Below are positions 9,082 through 18,574 of a stretch of DNA of 64,000 nt, in pieces (position 1 is the first letter of the stretch; each line of letters begins with the position of its first letter). The notes beneath the pieces were generated by a model. That model was not told the origin of the DNA. It saw nothing but the letters and a program-made list of their open reading frames with translations, and ran no database searches. The translations under genes and the position numbers were made by a program. Source of the DNA: Bifidobacterium ruminantium DSM 6489 (lineage in GTDB: Bacteria > Actinomycetota > Actinomycetes > Actinomycetales > Bifidobacteriaceae); contig NZ_JDTK01000004.1 in assembly GCF_000770925.1 (NCBI RefSeq), positions 1 through 64,000 on the forward strand. Direction: 5' to 3'.

Positions 9082-10920
9082 CTACTTCTTCTTCGGCGTA
9101 TAGATCACGGTGTCGATCAGCGTGCGGTAGTGGGCTACGATTTGCGCCCTGCGTGTCTTGAGACTCGCGGTGAGCATGCCGTTCTCTTGGGTGAAGCGGT
9201 CCGGCAGGATTTCGAATTTACGGATCGATTCGGCTCGGGAGACGTTTTCGTTCGCCTGATTGACCGCACGTTCCACTTCGGCGTGGACGATCGGATTCGC
9301 GGCCAGATCCGACAGCGATTCGGCTGGTTCCGCTCCGCGCGCCTTCAGCCAGGTGTTCGCGTCGGCGAGGTCAAGTGTCACTAATGCCGCCACGAATGGT
9401 TTGCGGTCGCCGATCACCAGACACTGATCGACGACCGGGGAGGTCATGACGGATGCCTCGAGCTGGCCGGGGGAGACATTCTTGCCGCCGGCGGTGATGA
9501 TCAGATCCTTCTTTCGGCCGGTGATATACACGAATCCATCCTCGTCGATATCGCCCAGATCGCCGGTGTGCAGCCACCCGTCGGTGATCTGCTGGGCGGT
9601 GATATCGGGATTGTTGTGGTATCCCATGCATACGCTGCCGCCCTTGACGCACAGTTCCCCATCATCGGCGATTCCGGCGGTCACGCCGCACAAAGGCTGT
9701 CCTATGGTGCCGATGCGGTTGTTCTCCGGCAGGCTCACGCAGACCGGACCGCAGGTTTCGGTCATGCCGTAGCCCTCAAGCAGTGGCATGCCGATGCCAT
9801 TGAAGAAATGCGAAAGCTCAGGGTCCATCGGAGCGCCACCGGTGATGGCGAAGTCGGCATTGGGGCCGAAGATGGTGCGGATCTTCCGATAGACGATGCG
9901 CTCGTAGAACGCGTGGGCCACGCGGGTCGACACCGACGGTTTGCGTCCCTCCTGCTGGGCCCGGGACCAGTCCTTCGCCGTCTTCGTGGCGCGGACGAAC
10001 AGTTTGCCCGCCAAACCGCCGCCTGCGCGCTGCGAAGCGGCGTTGTACACCTTTTCGAACACGCGGGGGACCGCCAGCAGCAGAGTCGGGCCGAAGGATT
10101 CGAAATCCTTCACGATGGTCTTCATATTGCCGCTGAGACCCAGCTGGAGCGTGCCGGCGAAGCTCAGCAGCGCCATGAAGCGCGCGAACACATGGGACAA
10201 CGGCAGGAACAGCAACAGACGGCGATTGGGGATATTGCAGGCCCGTGGCATATACTGTTTCGCCGATTCGCACAGATACGCCATGTTGCCATGCGAGATT
10301 TCGATGCCCTTCGGGGCTCCCGTGGAGCCGGAGGTGTAGACGATGGTCGCAAGGTCGTCGCCGTGGGTGGCGTTCTTACGGTTCCAGAACTCCTCGTCGG
10401 AGACACCTTTGCCGAATTCGATGATGGTGTCCAGTGCGTCGGCGTCGAACATGAGCACATCACGGAGCGTAGGCGCCTCATGACGGATCGATTCGACCTT
10501 GTCGCGTTGCGCGTCGTCTTCGGCGACGGCGAGCACCACATTGGAATTGTTGAAGATGGTGCGAATCTGCGTGGCGGAATTCGTCTCATACACAGGGACG
10601 GTGAGGGCTCCGACAGCCATGATGGCCATATCCAAAGCCGTCCACTGCCAGCTGGTGTGCGCGATGATGGCCACGCCCTCGCCTTTGCGCACACCCCAGC
10701 CGATCAGTCCCTTGGCGATGTCGATGACCTTCCGGCGGAACTCCTCCGCGCTGAAGGAATGCCATGTGCCGTCGTCCTCCTTGTACTCGACCATCGAACC
10801 GTTCGGATTCGAAGTAGCGCGCCGGTCGAGGAAGTCGAACAGGTTGATGTCCTGATCGATCGGCTGCTTCAACGGCGTCGTATATTGCTTGGAGATGATG
10901 GTTTCTGCTTGTTCTACCAT
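9082..10920 (-). CDS. fadD: Long-chain fatty-acid-CoA ligase (AMP-forming)
   Basis: Activates fatty acids to acyl-CoA through acyl-AMP, supplying phospholipid or other lipid synthesis. The 612-residue product has the ANL-superfamily motifs: YTSGSTGAPKG (P-loop), EGYGMTETCG, GWLHTGDLGDIDEDGFVYITGRKKDLIITAGGK (split here as known A7-A8 motifs) and the C-terminal lysine region. It resembles the FadD15-type soluble/peripheral ligases of actinobacteria. ATG 10920 is chosen because TACAGT sits exactly 7 nt upstream (10928-10933) and no Shine-Dalgarno is present; a TTG at 10953 would lack both. The gene converges on the helicase. Confidence 0.9.
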   Translation of the reverse strand: MVEQAETIISKQYTTPLKQPIDQDINLFDFLDRRATSNPNGSMVEYKEDDGTWHSFSAEEFRRKVIDIAKGLIGWGVRKGEGVAIIAHTSWQWTALDMAIMAVGALTVPVYETNSATQIRTIFNNSNVVLAVAEDDAQRDKVESIRHEAPTLRDVLMFDADALDTIIEFGKGVSDEEFWNRKNATHGDDLATIVYTSGSTGAPKGIEISHGNMAYLCESAKQYMPRACNIPNRRLLLFLPLSHVFARFMALLSFAGTLQLGLSGNMKTIVKDFESFGPTLLLAVPRVFEKVYNAASQRAGGGLAGKLFVRATKTAKDWSRAQQEGRKPSVSTRVAHAFYERIVYRKIRTIFGPNADFAITGGAPMDPELSHFFNGIGMPLLEGYGMTETCGPVCVSLPENNRIGTIGQPLCGVTAGIADDGELCVKGGSVCMGYHNNPDITAQQITDGWLHTGDLGDIDEDGFVYITGRKKDLIITAGGKNVSPGQLEASVMTSPVVDQCLVIGDRKPFVAALVTLDLADANTWLKARGAEPAESLSDLAANPIVHAEVERAVNQANENVSRAESIRKFEILPDRFTQENGMLTASLKTRRAQIVAHYRTLIDTVIYTPKKK

Positions 10921-10927
10921 ACCCGCC

Positions 10928-10933
10928 ACTGTA
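10928..10933 (-). promoter_or_regulatory. -10 box (TACAGT) of leaderless fadD
   Basis: TACAGT, 7 nt, ATG. The spacing puts the transcript start at or next to the start codon. Confidence 0.5.
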
Positions 10934-10994
10934 CGCTCGCCACTCGTCACCAAATCAGGGAATGGCGGAAGGTTCGAAGGACGCGTGTCCGGCG

Positions 10995-11783
10995 CTACTG
11001 TTCCATCGGACGATACTGGTCAATCGCGGTGAAACAGCGTTTGTAGACGATCAGCATGATGATGCTGTCGGCGATCAAGGTGAGCGCCGCGATGCTTGCG
11101 AGGACCATGAACTGGTATTTCGCCGCGTCGACGGGATTTCCTCCGGCGATGATCTGACCAGCCATCATGCCCGGCACCGTCACGATTCCGGCTGAGGCGA
11201 GCGACGCGGTAGTGGGCATAAGACCCAGACGAATGGATGAGACGACGCTTGGACGAGAGGCCTCCCATGTGGTGGCTCCCAAGGCAAGCAGTGTGTCCAC
11301 TTCGTCACGGCGCTCCCGCATGCTTTCGAAGAACCGACTCAGTCCCACGGCAAGAGCCGAGACGGTGTTGCCCAGCAGCATGCCGGTCAGTGGCACCACC
11401 AGCTGTGGCGCATACCATGGTTGCGGCCGGATGATGAGTTCCGTGACCAATGAGATCATGATGAGCATGGTCACGACCAGGCTCAGAAACACTGGACCGG
11501 CAAGGCCTTTCGGCACGCCCTTCGCACGGGAGAGGGTGATTTGCACGGCCGCGATGAGCATGAACGCCACGAGCAGCAGCACCAGCCAAGGGTTACCCGA
11601 ACGTATGACGTATTCCATGATGAAGCCCATCGCACACAACTGCAGCAGCGCGCGGCAGGCCGACCACAGCAGTGTGCGGCCGATGCCCATACGCATGACT
11701 TCGGATATGCCGGCGGCGATGGCCACCATGACGAGTGCCGCGATGAGACCCCAGATGTCGATCGCATAGTAATTGCCGTTCAT
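10995..11783 (-). CDS. fetB: FetB/YbbM-type ABC transporter permease
   Basis: 262-residue membrane subunit of the UPF0014 (FetB) family, linked in E. coli to iron export and oxidative-stress resistance. Seven hydrophobic segments are visible, and the family core RDEVDTLLALGATTWEASRP, VVPLTGMLLGNTVSALAVGLSR and VTVPGMMAGQIIAGGNPVDAAKYQ is well conserved. Its ATG overlaps the stop of the upstream ATPase gene in an ATGA, so translation is coupled. Metal specificity is inferred from family. Confidence 0.88.
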   Translation of the reverse strand: MNGNYYAIDIWGLIAALVMVAIAAGISEVMRMGIGRTLLWSACRALLQLCAMGFIMEYVIRSGNPWLVLLLVAFMLIAAVQITLSRAKGVPKGLAGPVFLSLVVTMLIMISLVTELIIRPQPWYAPQLVVPLTGMLLGNTVSALAVGLSRFFESMRERRDEVDTLLALGATTWEASRPSVVSSIRLGLMPTTASLASAGIVTVPGMMAGQIIAGGNPVDAAKYQFMVLASIAALTLIADSIIMLIVYKRCFTAIDQYRPMEQ

Positions 11784-12517
11784 GCCACACTCCCTTCCGA
11801 ATCGTCGTTGCCGGCATTGGTTTTGACTTGCGTGAGCGTGCCGTCGGAAAGACGCATGATACGTGACGCGCGTCCATCCGGCTGCCGGTGCCGGATGCGG
11901 ACGATCGCCATGCCGTCCGCGGCCGCTTTGGCAAGAATCGACGCCACCTTCTCGGCGTTCTCGTCATCCAACCCGGCATCCACCTCATCGGCGAGCAGCA
12001 CCTTGGGATTCGTCAGCAGCGTCCGTGCAAGACTCACCCTTGCCGCTTGGCCGCCCGACAGATCATGCGGCGGACGATCCAGATCGACGTCCCCGCATCC
12101 CATGTCATCCAGCGTCTTTCGAATTCTGGAGTCTGGCAGAACATCGTTGGAGGATGTCTTGCGTGGACCTGATTTCGACGGCTGCCGTACGGCAAGCGTG
12201 AATGGAAGCCGAATCGCCTGTGCCACGGTTTCGCCGAGCAGCACCGGATTCTGCGGCAGATACGCGACCTGTGCGCGCCACTGCTGCGGTGTGAAATCGT
12301 CGACGGAACGGCCTGAAAGACGGTACTCGCCATCCGCGCGAGGATTGAGCCGTGCGAAGGCGGTGAGCAATGAGCTTTTCCCGACGCCCGACGGTCCCAC
12401 CAGATCCACGATCTCACCTGCATCGATGTCGAACGACAGTCCGGAGAAAATAGTACGGCGCTCGCCGTCTACCATGATCGAACAACGCACGTTCGAGGCT
12501 TCGAATAAATGTGTCAT
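11780..12517 (-). CDS. fetA: FetA/YbbL-type ABC transporter ATP-binding protein
   Basis: 245-residue ABC ATPase partner of the adjacent FetB permease. Walker A is GPSGVGKSS near residue 42, the Q-loop is YLPQNPVLLGE, the signature is LSGGQAARVSLAR and Walker B is VLLADEVDAGLD. The usual H-loop histidine lies in RIRHRQPDG. ATG 12517 is chosen because TATGGT stands 7 nt upstream (12525-12530) with no Shine-Dalgarno; ATG 12529 and a far upstream ATG at 12592 are in frame alternatives. The two genes form a two-gene operon on the minus strand. Confidence 0.87.
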   Translation of the reverse strand: MTHLFEASNVRCSIMVDGERRTIFSGLSFDIDAGEIVDLVGPSGVGKSSLLTAFARLNPRADGEYRLSGRSVDDFTPQQWRAQVAYLPQNPVLLGETVAQAIRLPFTLAVRQPSKSGPRKTSSNDVLPDSRIRKTLDDMGCGDVDLDRPPHDLSGGQAARVSLARTLLTNPKVLLADEVDAGLDDENAEKVASILAKAAADGMAIVRIRHRQPDGRASRIMRLSDGTLTQVKTNAGNDDSEGSVA

Positions 12518-12524
12518 GGTTAAA

Positions 12525-12530
12525 ACCATA
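12525..12530 (-). promoter_or_regulatory. -10 box (TATGGT) of leaderless fetA
   Basis: TATGGT, 7 nt (TTTAACC), ATG 12517. It overlaps the alternative ATG at 12529, which would argue against that start if transcription begins at 12517. Confidence 0.45.
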
Positions 12531-12686
12531 CGCTGATGGCGAACGGTTCCCGGCGGTTTCAGGGTTTTCCCTGAACCCCTGCGCGAAATCATCCCCAGGA
12601 ACGACCCACATCCGATGATTCACGTACTACAACTGTCGGCTTGTAGGAAAAATTGCAAGAAAACCAATGTGTTGGGGATGAAACAT

Positions 12687-14087
12687 ATGCGTCAGTGGCT
12701 TATGGATGTGAGCCTGATCGATGGATGGCTGCCGGTGACAGTGTTCGTCATCGCCGTGGCGTCAGCCGTGGCGTTGCTGATCGGCGCGATCGGCGGCGGG
12801 CGAAACGGACAAGGCAAACAGGACGGACACGTTCGGCTGATTGTACTGCCGCTGGTCGTGGCTGCGATTTCCGGAGCGGCCGGTTACACGCTCACATGGC
12901 TGCTGTCCGACGTGTTCGTGGTTTTTGGCGTCGGATTGGGACCGCGTGTCATGGCATGGGTGGCGGTCGGCTTTGCCGCGGTCGGATACGCGGTCGCGCA
13001 TATCGCTCTGCGCAACGGGATGATGCGCGCGATCGCGGCCCTGCTTGTCGTGTCTGCCATATTGGCGACGGCGATTGGCATCGACCAATCGTACGGCGAA
13101 TACGCCACCATCGGATCGTTGTTCGGCGACGATTCCTACAGCCAGGCCAATCTGACCGGACTGGTCAAACGCAAGGACCTCATCTCCGTATCCCAATGGC
13201 GCGGACAGGTGGCCGACGGCACCATCCGGAACATTCCATCGAACGGAACGGTGAGCAAAATCGACATTCCAGCCACGGAATCGCATTTCAAGGCGCGCAA
13301 GGCGCTCGTCTACCTGCCGCCGGCGGCGCTCGCCGAAGGGAAACGCAAGCCGGCTCTGCCGGTCATTCTGATGATGAGCGGCCAGCCAGGCAGTCCGGGC
13401 CGCGCCTTCCAGGCAGGCGGCATCCAAACCATGATGGACGGATACGCGAAGAGCCATGACGGGCTTGCCCCCATCGTCATCGCGGCGGACCAGCTCGGAG
13501 ACGACTCACACAACACGCTGTGCGTGGATTCAAAGGTGTACGGCAACGCGTTCACCTATCTGACCCGGGATGTGATTGATTGGGCGAAAAACAACCTTCC
13601 GGCCGCTCAGGACGCCAAGGATTGGGCTATCGCGGGATTCTCACAAGGCGCCACATGCTCCCTGCAGATCGGCGTGAACCATCCGGAGTTGTTTGGCACC
13701 ATGATCCCCACCGACAGTGAGATCGGCCCGACCAACGGCACCAGACAGGAGATGATCGACCGTTTCTTCGACGGCGACGTCGAAGCCTACGAGAGCCAAG
13801 TGCCGATCAACGCCATCCGCAATCGCGCACCCACCCATCAGACGCTCATCATGGGTGCGGGCGAGGAGGACGCCGCCTCCGCGCGCAACATCAGAACAAT
13901 CGCTCCGGTGGCGGTCAAGGCCGGCATGCATGTCACCGCCGTCGAATCGATCGGCAACGCGCACGACTGGCATGCCGTGCAGGACGTGCTGCGTTACGGG
14001 CTCGCCGTATTCGGTTACGATACCGGACTTTCCGATGTGAGACCAAACCTGTCCGATTACCCGAACCTCAAACGCGTCGCGGTCTGA
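12687..14087 (+). CDS. Membrane-anchored esterase (alpha/beta hydrolase)
   Basis: 466 residues. Four N-terminal hydrophobic helices (about residues 8-32, 50-75, 80-105, 112-132) are followed by an esterase-D-like alpha/beta-hydrolase domain, probably outside the cell. The nucleophile elbow is GFSQG (serine near 318) and the catalytic histidine is probably in NAHDWHAV near 430. The start is ATG 12687 with GGGGAT 6 nt before it; earlier ATGs at 12615 and 12678 are in frame. It lies 56 nt upstream of an MprF-like gene. In corynebacteria a comparable esterase accompanies an aminoacyl-lipid synthase, so a role in turnover of aminoacylated lipids is a reasonable inference. Confidence 0.78.
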   Translation: MRQWLMDVSLIDGWLPVTVFVIAVASAVALLIGAIGGGRNGQGKQDGHVRLIVLPLVVAAISGAAGYTLTWLLSDVFVVFGVGLGPRVMAWVAVGFAAVGYAVAHIALRNGMMRAIAALLVVSAILATAIGIDQSYGEYATIGSLFGDDSYSQANLTGLVKRKDLISVSQWRGQVADGTIRNIPSNGTVSKIDIPATESHFKARKALVYLPPAALAEGKRKPALPVILMMSGQPGSPGRAFQAGGIQTMMDGYAKSHDGLAPIVIAADQLGDDSHNTLCVDSKVYGNAFTYLTRDVIDWAKNNLPAAQDAKDWAIAGFSQGATCSLQIGVNHPELFGTMIPTDSEIGPTNGTRQEMIDRFFDGDVEAYESQVPINAIRNRAPTHQTLIMGAGEEDAASARNIRTIAPVAVKAGMHVTAVESIGNAHDWHAVQDVLRYGLAVFGYDTGLSDVRPNLSDYPNLKRVAV

Positions 14088-14143
14088 CTGACGGCCGTAC
14101 AAGACAAACCGCGGAACCGCTGAACGCAAACATAAGGAACATC

Positions 14144-16747
14144 ATGACGCAATCGCAAAGCAAGCCGGCAAAGCCGGTCAAACCATCCATGGAATCCTCC
14201 GTAAAACAATCCGTGAAACCGTTGTTCGGTTTCCATGCGCTGCTGGCCGACTTGGCCGCATGGCTTAGACGGCACATGCTCACCGTCTGCTTCGTTCTCG
14301 CAGTCACGTTCGTCAACGTGACCACGCGGATCTTATGCGCGTTCATCCGGCAACCGTTCCCGCCTCGCCTCGCCAGAGTCAGCTTCGAAGCACTCACACG
14401 CGGACGCTGGTATACCGCGCCGATATCCATGCTGTACGTGCCAGATTTGGGTCGTCTGTTCATCGATATTCCACTCATCTTGGTCGCGTTCGGCTTGACG
14501 GAATCGGTGATAGGCAAAGCCAAAACCGTATGGGTCTCCCTTATCACCACCTTGGGCGGCATGGCGCTGGGCATGGGATTGTGCTCCCTGTCCGACGGGC
14601 ACAGCCCGCAGTGGCATGCGATCTCACATGACGGTGCCGTCCTCGGGCCGCTGATTCTCGTCGCCGGAACGCTCATGTGCGCCAGCGCGTTCACGGCCAT
14701 GCTGTGGCGCCGACGTATCCGTGTGATCGGCTACGCGGTCGTGCTCATCATGTTTCTCTACCGTGGCGAGGCGAGCGACTACTGCCTGCTCGCCGCAGCC
14801 ATGATCGGCCATGTGCTCGGCTATCTGATGTCCTCGGCCACGCATGGCGACGAATACCGGCACGGTGCCGTTTATGAGATGCGTCGACTGGTCGGCGTGG
14901 CCGCGGGAGTGCAGGCCATCGGATCGCTCGTGGCCGTCTCATCGCGTCAATCGTTCGGCCTGTTGTCCACGTTCGGCCTGCTAACCGGTTCCACAGACTT
15001 CGATACCGGACGCGTGATCGACTGTCTCAACGGAGCGTCGCATACGGACTGCTTCACGCAGTACCGCATGATGCGCCTCACCATGCCCGGCAACTGGCTG
15101 GTATCCATCATGCCGACGCTGATGTTGCTGCTCATTGCTTGGGGTCTGTACCGAGGCCGTCATCTCGCCGCCACGCTCAGCATCGTGTTCAACGCATGCA
15201 CCATTGCGCTATCGACGGTGTTCTATGTGGCTATTCCGCTGTCCTACGTGGACGGCCTCGACGCCGGTGCATACATGGATGCAATATCCGCATTGCAACG
15301 GCACGGCGCATTCCACGCGATGCTGGCCACGATGGCGTTGCCGCTGCTGTGCATCGTCATCATCATCCTGTTCCGCGCATGTTTCACCATTCGCACGAAA
15401 AGCGAGACCGTGCTGCGCGGTATCGCCATCACGTTCGCCGCATTCGTATTACTGGGATTGCTGTACGTCGGCTACGGCCTGTCCATGCCGTCCGGCTTCA
15501 ACGAAACGCCGCTGCTGGTCGATCTGATCGCAGACTACGTGCAGCGTTTGCTGCCGATTGGCCTGCTAAGTGGCGTGGAACCGGCGTTCGTGCCGGTCGG
15601 ATTGCTTTCCGAAATCGTCTACCAGTGCGTCGGACCGATGTTTTGGCTGGTCGCGCTGTGCTGCGCATGGGGTGGCCTGCGTGACCGTTCCATGATCAAC
15701 GACGCGTACCGTCACCGCGTGGACGAGATCATCGGACTCGGCGGCGAATCCATGTCGTTCATGGCCACTTGGAAAGGCAACGACTACTGGTTCTCCGCCA
15801 CCGGCCGTTCCGCCATCGCCTACCGCGTGTCGTACGGCATCGCGTTGACCGTCACCGGACCTTTCGGCGACCCAGACGAATATGAGGACGATTTGCGTGC
15901 GTTCGCCGACTTCTGCACCCAACGTTCCCTGACACCGGTGTTCTACAGCGTGCACGCCGAACAACGTGACGAGTTGGTCTCCGCCGGCTGGAACGCGCTC
16001 GACGTCGGCACCGAAATGGTGATCGACCCGGCCGCATGGCAGACGCGCGGCAAGAAATGGCAGGACGTACGCACCGCCATCAACAAAGCCAAGCGCGACG
16101 GCATCACCGACGTGCTCACCACATTCAAGGAATCGCCGTTCTCCGTGCAGACGCAGATCCGTGAGATTTCCGCGCAATGGGCCGGCGAGAAGGCCCTGCC
16201 TGAAATGGGCTTCACCCTGGGTGGCGTGGACGAGCTGGTCGATCCACGCGTCAAACTGCTGTACGCGGTGGACGCGGACGGTAAGGTGCTAGGCGTCACC
16301 AGCTGGCTGCCGACCTATGAGAACGGCAAAGTGGTCGGATGGACGCTCGACTTCATGCGTCACCGCACCGACAGCGTCAACGGCATCATGGAATTCCTCA
16401 TCGCCCGCATGGCCGAACGGCTGCGCGACGAAGGAAAGGTCCGCTTCATGAGTCTATCCGCCGCGCCGCTCGCTGGAATGGACGGTGACGGCATGGAGCA
16501 AAGCGCCGTGCTCGACCATGTGCTGCAGATGGTGGCCCACATCATGGAACCGGCCTACGGATTCCATTCCCTGTTCCGTTTCAAACTCAAGTTCCACCCC
16601 GACGAATCCAAGGTGTACATCTGCTATCCGGATGCAGCCAAACTGCCGCAGATTTCGCTTGCAGTGGCGCAGGCCTATGTGCCGTCGCTCACCCCGGCCG
16701 AAGCCATGCGGTTCGTCCGAACCATCATGCCAGCCAAAAACGAATGA
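14144..16747 (+). CDS. mprF: MprF-like aminoacyl-lipid synthase (DUF2156) with polytopic N-domain
   Basis: 867 residues. The N-terminal ~520 residues are a polytopic membrane region (at least 12 hydrophobic segments). The C-terminal ~330 residues are the DUF2156/GNAT-like aminoacyl-tRNA-dependent transferase domain, with GDPDEYEDDLRAF, MVIDPAAWQTRGKKWQDVRTAINKAKRDG and the late DFMRHRTDSVNGIMEFLI segment. MprF proteins attach lysine, alanine or arginine from tRNA to phosphatidylglycerol and flip the product, lowering envelope negative charge. The amino acid used here cannot be told. AAGGA lies before ATG 14144. It forms a likely operon with the esterase gene upstream. Confidence 0.82.
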   Translation: MTQSQSKPAKPVKPSMESSVKQSVKPLFGFHALLADLAAWLRRHMLTVCFVLAVTFVNVTTRILCAFIRQPFPPRLARVSFEALTRGRWYTAPISMLYVPDLGRLFIDIPLILVAFGLTESVIGKAKTVWVSLITTLGGMALGMGLCSLSDGHSPQWHAISHDGAVLGPLILVAGTLMCASAFTAMLWRRRIRVIGYAVVLIMFLYRGEASDYCLLAAAMIGHVLGYLMSSATHGDEYRHGAVYEMRRLVGVAAGVQAIGSLVAVSSRQSFGLLSTFGLLTGSTDFDTGRVIDCLNGASHTDCFTQYRMMRLTMPGNWLVSIMPTLMLLLIAWGLYRGRHLAATLSIVFNACTIALSTVFYVAIPLSYVDGLDAGAYMDAISALQRHGAFHAMLATMALPLLCIVIIILFRACFTIRTKSETVLRGIAITFAAFVLLGLLYVGYGLSMPSGFNETPLLVDLIADYVQRLLPIGLLSGVEPAFVPVGLLSEIVYQCVGPMFWLVALCCAWGGLRDRSMINDAYRHRVDEIIGLGGESMSFMATWKGNDYWFSATGRSAIAYRVSYGIALTVTGPFGDPDEYEDDLRAFADFCTQRSLTPVFYSVHAEQRDELVSAGWNALDVGTEMVIDPAAWQTRGKKWQDVRTAINKAKRDGITDVLTTFKESPFSVQTQIREISAQWAGEKALPEMGFTLGGVDELVDPRVKLLYAVDADGKVLGVTSWLPTYENGKVVGWTLDFMRHRTDSVNGIMEFLIARMAERLRDEGKVRFMSLSAAPLAGMDGDGMEQSAVLDHVLQMVAHIMEPAYGFHSLFRFKLKFHPDESKVYICYPDAAKLPQISLAVAQAYVPSLTPAEAMRFVRTIMPAKNE

Positions 16748-16959
16748 TCCGCGGAGCCGATGGGACCGGGATGACCTCATCGCAATACGGCCATCTCTTT
16801 GTGCAAGACAACCGAAAACGGCTCCCGTGATGGTCCTCGCACGTCGATGGTCCGCTGCCGGACCCGGACTTGAGATGTGCATCCGTTTTGGACGCGCTCG
16901 GCGCTACACTTGGGAAGGTTCATAAAGAAAACACTACGTTTCTGCATGAAAGGTAACGC
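16748..16959 (+). other. Intergenic leader of gnd
   Basis: 212 nt between the mprF-like gene and gnd. It holds a possible -10 TACACT at 16905-16910 and the ribosome site GAAAGG before the gnd ATG. No convincing -35 or terminator was found. Confidence 0.35.
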
Positions 16960-18408
16960 ATGTCAGCTGAAGCAAACGTCGGCGTCGTCGGCCTGGCCGC
17001 AATGGGCGGCAGCCTCGCACGCAATCTCGCACACCACGGCAACAAGGTCGCCGTGTTCAACCGCACCTACGCCCGTACCGAAAAGCTCATGAACGAGCAC
17101 GGCACCGAAGGCGAGTTCTTCCCGGCCAAGACGCTCGAAGAGTTCGTCGACAGCCTCGTCAAGCCGCGCACCGCCATCATCATGGTCAAGGCCGGCGAAC
17201 CCACCGACGCCATGATCAACGCGCTCGCCGACCTCATGGAACCGGGCGACATCATCGTAGACGCCGGTAACTCCTACTTCCCGGACACCATCCGCCGTGA
17301 GAAGGAAATCAGCGCCCGCGGCCTGCACTTCGTGGGCTGCGGCGTCTCCGGCGGCGAAGAGGGTGCCCTCCTCGGCCCGTCCATGATGCCTGGCGGTTCC
17401 GAAGAATCCTGGAAGACCCTGAAGCCTATCTTCGAATCCATCGCGGCCAAGGCCGAAGGCGAACCGTGTGTGACCCACATCGGTCTCAACGGCGCCGGCC
17501 ACTTCGTCAAGATGGTGCACAACGGCATCGAATACTCCGACATGCAGCTCATCGCCGAAAGCTACGACCTCATGCGCCGTGGCCTGGGCATGACCCCGGC
17601 CGAAATCGGCGACGTGTTCGAGGAATGGAACAAGACCGAACTCGACTCCTACCTCATCGAGATCACCGCCGAGGTGCTGCACCAGGTTGACAAGAAGACC
17701 GGCAAGCCGCTGGTTGATGTCATCGTGGATCACGCCGGCATGAAGGGCACCGGCACCTGGACCGTGCAGACCGCGCTGTCCCTGGCCGTGCCGGTCACCG
17801 GCATCGCCGAAGCCGTGTTCGCACGTGGCCTGTCTTCCGAGGCAGACCTGCGCGAGGAAGCCCAGAAGCAGGGCTTCGCCGGCCCGAGCGGCGAACTGAA
17901 CCTGAACGACGAGGAGAAGAAGGCCTTCATCGAAGACATCCGCCAGGCCCTCTACGCCTCCAAGATCGTCGCCTACGCTCAAGGCTTCAACGAGATCATC
18001 ATCGCCGCCAAGGAATACGGCTGGGACATCGACCTGGCCGCAGTGGCACGCATCTGGCGCGGCGGCTGCATCATCCGCGCGAAGTTCCTCAACCGCATCT
18101 CCGAAGCGTTCGAATCCGGTGAGGCCAACGTGTCCCTGCTGTTCGCCCCGTACTTCAAGAACGCCATCGAAACCGCCGAGAAGTCCTGGCGCAACGTGGT
18201 GGCCCAGGCCGCCATCAACGGCCTGCCGACCCCGGCATTCGCTTCGTCCCTGTCGTACTTCGACGGCCTGCGCTCCAAGCGTCTTCCCGCCGCCCTGATC
18301 CAAGGCCAGCGCGACTACTTCGGTGCCCACACCTACCAGCGTGTGGACCAGCCGGGCGCGTTCCACACGCTGTGGGCCGAGCCGGGTCGTGAAGAGATCG
18401 AAGCCTGA
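16960..18408 (+). CDS. gnd: 6-phosphogluconate dehydrogenase (decarboxylating)
   Basis: Oxidises 6-phosphogluconate to ribulose-5-phosphate and CO2 with NADP+. At 482 residues it is the long form, full length for the family. The N-terminal Rossmann motif is GLAAMGGSLARNLAHHG, the substrate region is CGVSGGEEGALLGPSMMPGG, and the catalytic lysine lies in GAGHFVKMVHNGIEY near residue 185. The C-terminal tail runs AHTYQRVDQPGAFHTLW. GAAAGG precedes ATG 16960. The gene converges on pgl-opcA-zwf, which encode the preceding steps; a large structured terminator follows. Confidence 0.97.
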   Translation: MSAEANVGVVGLAAMGGSLARNLAHHGNKVAVFNRTYARTEKLMNEHGTEGEFFPAKTLEEFVDSLVKPRTAIIMVKAGEPTDAMINALADLMEPGDIIVDAGNSYFPDTIRREKEISARGLHFVGCGVSGGEEGALLGPSMMPGGSEESWKTLKPIFESIAAKAEGEPCVTHIGLNGAGHFVKMVHNGIEYSDMQLIAESYDLMRRGLGMTPAEIGDVFEEWNKTELDSYLIEITAEVLHQVDKKTGKPLVDVIVDHAGMKGTGTWTVQTALSLAVPVTGIAEAVFARGLSSEADLREEAQKQGFAGPSGELNLNDEEKKAFIEDIRQALYASKIVAYAQGFNEIIIAAKEYGWDIDLAAVARIWRGGCIIRAKFLNRISEAFESGEANVSLLFAPYFKNAIETAEKSWRNVVAQAAINGLPTPAFASSLSYFDGLRSKRLPAALIQGQRDYFGAHTYQRVDQPGAFHTLWAEPGREEIEA

Positions 18409-18449
18409 TCTCTCCGCAGCAAAAGAGTAAAAGCTAGGAAGCTTTAGCC

Positions 18450-18551
18450 AAAAGGCCTCGTGATGCCTTGCGGCCGTACCCCGACCACTGAACCGAAGCG
18501 ATTCCGGTTCGATGGCCGGCACGGCCAGTACTTGCATCACGGGGTCTTTTT
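18450..18551 (+). terminator. Large structured terminator (possible small RNA) after gnd
   Basis: Bases 18450-18466 pair with 18534-18550 over 17 positions (two G-U), ending in TCTTTTT. The 67-nt interior can fold further: GGCCGT with ACGGCC and GAACCG with CGGTTC. The multi-armed shape plus U-run fits an intrinsic terminator or the 3' end of a structured RNA. A small hairpin (AAAGCT/AGCTTT, 18430-18445) precedes it. Confidence 0.6.
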
Positions 18552-18574
18552 GCATTTCTGTGCGTGTGCGCATA

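Noticed and set aside
9568-11046. Plus-strand frame opposite fadD
   Set aside because: Antisense shadow of fadD; no start signal and no homology recognised.
18450-18551. tRNA-like or 6S-like gene after gnd
   Set aside because: A GGTTCGAT string resembles a T-loop, but no acceptor, anticodon or D-arm fits and the closing stem is too long; kept only as a structured terminator.
16963-18573. Minus-strand frame spanning gnd
   Set aside because: Same cause; the sequence is composition-driven and unlike any protein.
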